Source: Leptothermofonsia sichuanensis E412
GTDB taxonomy: Bacteria; Cyanobacteriota; Cyanobacteriia; Leptolyngbyales; Leptolyngbyaceae
Direction: 5' to 3'
Length of the DNA stretch: 64,000 nt
Assembly (NCBI RefSeq): GCF_019891175.1
Contig: NZ_CP072600.1
Span: 4,154,001-4,218,000 of the forward strand
This document shows, piece by piece, positions 61,459 to 64,000 of the stretch (its first letter is position 1; every line of letters starts with the position of its first letter). The notes under the pieces are model-generated. The model was not told where the DNA came from. It did not search any database and saw only the letters and a program-made list of their open reading frames with translations. Position numbers and translations under genes: made by a program.

Positions 61459-62057
61459 TGCCGGGTAAGTTTTTTCAAAAGCCAGGGGATGAGTTGCGCG
61501 ATCGCGTTCCCCCTGGTCAGCATCTGGCAAAGGGATTTCCTGTCCTGACCTATGGCGATACGCCTCAGGTCGCACAGTCGGATTGGCAATTCAAAGTCTG
61601 GGGACTGGTCCAGGAGGAAAAAACCTTTACCTGGGATGACTTGATGGCAATGCCCCAGACCCATTTCACCGCTGACTTTCACTGCGTCACGACATGGTCA
61701 AAGCTCGATGTGCAGTGGACAGGGGTTCGTGTGACTGATTTTGTGCGCACTCTGGAAATCGATCCCCGGGCCGTGCATGTGATGGAGCACTGCTATGGGG
61801 GTTACACTACCAACATTGCCCTGGATGACTTCCTCCGGGAGGAAAACTTTTTTGCCCATACGCTGTTTGGGGACCCCCTACCTGTGGAGCACGGTGGTCC
61901 TCTGCGTCTGGTTGTCCCCCATCTCTATGCCTGGAAGAGCGCCAAATGGATTAACGGGTTGGAGTTTCTCAGCCAGATGGAACTGGGGTTTTGGGAGCGG
62001 AACGGCTATCACCACCGGGGTGAACCTTGGGCTGAAGAGCGCTACAGCATTCTGTGA
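61458..62057 (+). CDS. Sulfite oxidase-like molybdopterin oxidoreductase
   Basis: 199 residues of the sulfite oxidase/MsrP-type molybdopterin fold. DFHCVTTWSKLDVQWTGVR contains the Cys that would ligate molybdenum. HCYGGYTTNIALDDFL, GDPLPVEHGGPLRLVVPHLY and YAWKSAKWINGLEFLSQME follow. There is no Tat signal and no haem domain, so it is a small cytosolic type of unknown substrate. It overlaps rpmF as TAATG, so it is co-translated with a ribosomal protein gene, an odd pairing. Confidence 0.88.
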   Translation: MPGKFFQKPGDELRDRVPPGQHLAKGFPVLTYGDTPQVAQSDWQFKVWGLVQEEKTFTWDDLMAMPQTHFTADFHCVTTWSKLDVQWTGVRVTDFVRTLEIDPRAVHVMEHCYGGYTTNIALDDFLREENFFAHTLFGDPLPVEHGGPLRLVVPHLYAWKSAKWINGLEFLSQMELGFWERNGYHHRGEPWAEERYSIL

Positions 62058-62126
62058 CAGGACATAGGACGGTGAATCTGTGCTCTATTACAATGTCTAT
62101 ACATAGCAATTACCCGAATGAGGATT

Positions 62127-62211
62127 TTATAACCTGAAACGTCACCACAGAAGCACAGAAAACACAGAGCAATTCCTTTCTGTCCTTTGTGGTGACGTTT
62201 CCAGATTATAA
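62127..62211. mobile_element. Small palindromic element (85 bp), MITE-like
   Basis: The left end TTATAACCTGAAACGTCACC and the reverse complement of the right end, TTATAATCTGGAAACGTCACC without its extra G, match over about 27 bases (through ACGTCACCACA). The interior holds a copy of the CTCTGTG dispersed repeat (62145-62172). It lies between convergent genes. Confidence 0.6.
62145..62172 (-). repeat. Dispersed CTCTGTG-type repeat, copy 2
   Basis: On the minus strand it reads TTGCTCTGTGTTTTCTGTGC then TTCTGTGG, nearly identical to 31362-31390. It lies inside the 85-bp palindromic element. Confidence 0.8.
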
Positions 62212-62234
62212 AAGTAGCTATCCAGGTCAGGACA
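62205..62234 (+). repeat. Dispersed repeat GTAGCTATCCAGGTCAGGACA, second copy
   Basis: It matches 28219-28248 at about 26 of 30 positions, with a 21-base core differing once. It overlaps the right end of the 85-bp element. Confidence 0.75.
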
Positions 62235-62248
62235 GCTATCGTTTGGCG

Positions 62249-63607
62249 TTATCGGCATCTTCCCTTTGCCCATTCCCGGTCATAGGCGAGGGAAATTTCA
62301 GTCCCAGGACCAGGATTGCCACCTGATCGATCGATGACGGTAATTTCAGCGGCAGGAAAACCTGTGAGCCGTCCCCGGTAGATGGGTTGTCCCTGCTCTG
62401 TTGCTCCGGCATTACTTAAATAGGCAATGGACCGGTAGCCCGTTTGGCGGTTCCTGAATTCTGCTCGTCTGAACTGGTTGTCACGAGCCAGGACCGTAAA
62501 GGCCGTATCACTAAAAATATTGCCAAAACAACGGGTTTCCCCGGTGTTCCCATTGCCTTTTGAGTAATCGACAAACTCATACAGGGTGCCATTCTGGTTA
62601 ATCCGACAGTAACCCTCTTCGCCAGTATTCGTAGACCAGATGACTTTGTAATTTCGACTGCGTTCGCGTGGGTCCAGGGAAACTTCAATCTGGGCATCGG
62701 GGTATGCCCGTCGAACCCGCTCGCGGCAGCGATCCAGAGCAATCTGCCTGGCTGAAGGCTGGTCATTTTTGATGAACGAGAGCACACTTCCATTGCGGGT
62801 CACCCGACAGAACCCTGACTGCCCTGTAGTTGTCCACCAATTCACTCCAAAGGTGCCATCCCGATAGGCAGAGGCTTCCTGGACATTGACGTCATACAGG
62901 GATAAGCCTAATTCCCGCGCTACCCGATTTTCACATCCCCGCAATGCAGCCGGGGTAATCGAATAGCTGGGTGGACCATCCTGTTCGTAGGTGTTGGCGA
63001 AGGACACCACCCAGCCATTGGCATCGACCGTACAGGTGCCATAAGCACCATTACTGGCCGACCAGTTGATGACATAGCTACCATCCGGGTTGAGCCAGCC
63101 CTGGGACACTTGAATTCGAGTCCCTGGCAGTTCTGCTTCAGCCTGACTGCGGCAGCGACGAAGGGCAGTGTCAGTGTCGATTGGGGTGTTCGTATCGGGC
63201 GCTGGTGTAGAAACACTATCCAGAAATCGGATCAGGGTGCCATAGACCCAGCCCTTTGCATTGGCATCATCAAAGGTAACGTAATACCAGGTTTTGCGAT
63301 TGCTGTCTTGCTGTTGCTGTATAACATGGACGCGATCGCCCACCGTCCCATAGTAGATGACAGCCGCCTGCATGTTTGGCTGGCTGCGAATATTGATTTG
63401 ACTCCCTTCCGATAGCCCAGAAAGAACTGCCGCTCGACCAGCGGGGGAAGGGCTGACCGGGGTAACTGGAGATTCACTAACCCCAGGGGTGGTTCCAGGA
63501 GAAGGGGGCGGCTGAAGATTCCGATCAATGGATCGCAATAATTCACAGCCGCCAGTTGCCAAACTCAAAAAAATGGGGAGGAGCAAACCAGCAATCCTGA
63601 ACTTCAT
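62249..63607 (-). CDS. SH3-domain lipoprotein with three cysteine-containing repeats
   Basis: 452 residues. The signal peptide ends in lipobox LATGGC, so it is a lipoprotein. A Pro/Ser/Thr linker leads to an SH3b domain (about residues 65-125, SQINIRSQPNMQAAVIYYG, WYYVTFDDANAKGWVYG). Three repeated modules of about 70 residues follow, each with A-x2-RC-x3-A near its start and a G-x-CxV/I-x2-NG segment near its end (YGTCTVDANGWVVSF; SGFCRVTRNGSVLSF; EGYCRINQNGTLYEF). A final domain has CFGNIFSDTAFTVL. I know no function; cell-wall or outer-membrane association is plausible. It lies 16 bases after the holin-like gene in the same direction. Confidence 0.78.
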   Translation of the reverse strand: MKFRIAGLLLPIFLSLATGGCELLRSIDRNLQPPPSPGTTPGVSESPVTPVSPSPAGRAAVLSGLSEGSQINIRSQPNMQAAVIYYGTVGDRVHVIQQQQDSNRKTWYYVTFDDANAKGWVYGTLIRFLDSVSTPAPDTNTPIDTDTALRRCRSQAEAELPGTRIQVSQGWLNPDGSYVINWSASNGAYGTCTVDANGWVVSFANTYEQDGPPSYSITPAALRGCENRVARELGLSLYDVNVQEASAYRDGTFGVNWWTTTGQSGFCRVTRNGSVLSFIKNDQPSARQIALDRCRERVRRAYPDAQIEVSLDPRERSRNYKVIWSTNTGEEGYCRINQNGTLYEFVDYSKGNGNTGETRCFGNIFSDTAFTVLARDNQFRRAEFRNRQTGYRSIAYLSNAGATEQGQPIYRGRLTGFPAAEITVIDRSGGNPGPGTEISLAYDREWAKGRCR

Positions 63608-63623
63608 TCAAAACCACACCGGG

Positions 63624-63998
63624 TCAGCTAACCTGGAACAGCCCAACTGCGCCCAGAATCCAGAACAGGAAGCCGTTCACAATACTCAAGGCGATCGCCC
63701 CCAAAACCGCACTCAAGATCCCGTTTCGGAGCCGAAACCCCTCTACGATACGAGCAGAAAGACCAAAGATCAGGGTATTCACAATCAGCCAGAGTATGCC
63801 CAGGGTCAGGACATTAAGAATAAATGAGCCACCAAGCCAGCCCAGCAACCCATTCAAAATTCCGAAAACGATACCAGAGATCAGGGCTTTGCCAGCACTA
63901 TCTACCTCCACGCCCAAAAAGGGGATTTTGGAGATAATCATCAAACTGATCGCTGTCACCACGGCGGTGATCAGAAAGGCAATAAGAAAGCCACCCAT
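63624..63998 (-). CDS. Phage holin family (holin 4_2-like) membrane protein
   Basis: 124 residues with four membrane helices: MGGFLIAFLITAVVTAISLM, LISGIVFGILNGLLGWLGG, ILNVLTLGILWLIVNTLIFG and ILSAVLGAIALSIVNGFLFW. The family is named after phage holins but is common on bacterial chromosomes as an uncharacterised membrane protein. The ATG is at 63998, two bases from the window edge, so a longer N-terminus cannot be excluded. It is probably co-transcribed with the SH3 lipoprotein downstream. Confidence 0.82.
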   Translation of the reverse strand: MGGFLIAFLITAVVTAISLMIISKIPFLGVEVDSAGKALISGIVFGILNGLLGWLGGSFILNVLTLGILWLIVNTLIFGLSARIVEGFRLRNGILSAVLGAIALSIVNGFLFWILGAVGLFQVS

Positions 63999-64000
63999 AC

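Noticed and set aside
63624-63998. Prophage, suggested by the holin-family gene
   Set aside because: No phage structural, integrase or lysis genes lie nearby; this family is common on bacterial chromosomes.

Overview
The window is chromosomal DNA from a cyanobacterium, probably filamentous. It carries photosystem genes (psbO, psaK), a RuBisCO activase with a RuBisCO-small-subunit-like tail, a HetZ-related protein, a group 3 sigma factor of SigF type, a minCDE cluster and many HIP1 octamers (GCGATCGC). Intergenic spacers are rich in short tandem repeats and small palindromic elements. No rRNA gene, CRISPR array or prophage is visible; one tRNA-Thr(CGT) is present.

Layout. 1-12.5 kb is core physiology: psbO, sigF, ackA, psaK, a histidine phosphatase, glycogen phosphorylase, an EF-hand transaldolase and RuBisCO activase. 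13-20.5 kb is a type I secretion locus: an RTX protein, a PpiC-type foldase, an HlyB-like exporter with a cNMP-binding-like N-terminus, and HlyD. 20.6-24.8 kb holds a TIR/WD40 protein with a PDZ domain inserted between propeller blades, beside an Rpn-family nuclease. 24.8-34.9 kb is housekeeping: a CysQ-like phosphatase, a PfkB kinase, RsmI, a HetZ-related protein, an MshEN-domain protein, an Eis-like acetyltransferase, ComB and a phosphoribulokinase paralogue lacking the P-loop cysteine. 34.9-38.2 kb is a compact putative biosynthetic group: an Fe(II)/2OG-type dioxygenase, divergent from a translationally coupled methyltransferase and haem-oxygenase-like diiron enzyme. 38.4-43.8 kb is a nitric-oxide sensing module in which H-NOX lies between two HNOBA proteins, one a GGDEF-EAL enzyme and the other a histidine kinase.

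45.4-50.8 kb is an insertion-sequence graveyard built on a former arsenic/heavy-metal resistance locus. A divergent arsR and arsI/cadI pair can be reconstructed from the sequence. An IS630-type element entered the last codons of arsR at a TA. A second IS630-type element later entered the first. An IS4-type element split arsI/cadI after its fourth codon, leaving an exact 9-bp duplication. Two repeats of the form ATTGA-N6-TCAAT remain between the two genes as candidate ArsR operators. Downstream are an IS630 remnant, a broken HlyD gene and an IS5-like remnant.

51-64 kb returns to core genes: tRNA-Thr, YccF, a DUF3493 protein, mgtE, recG, aroE, minE-minD-minC, a DUF3386 protein, rpmF overlapping a sulfite-oxidase-like gene, an SH3 lipoprotein and a holin-like membrane protein.

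All calls come from reading the sequence and from recalled family features; no database search was run. The strongest candidates for new biology are the dioxygenase/methyltransferase/diiron-oxidase group, the TIR-WD40-PDZ protein, the pseudoknot-like element upstream of plsC, and the reconstructed ars locus.
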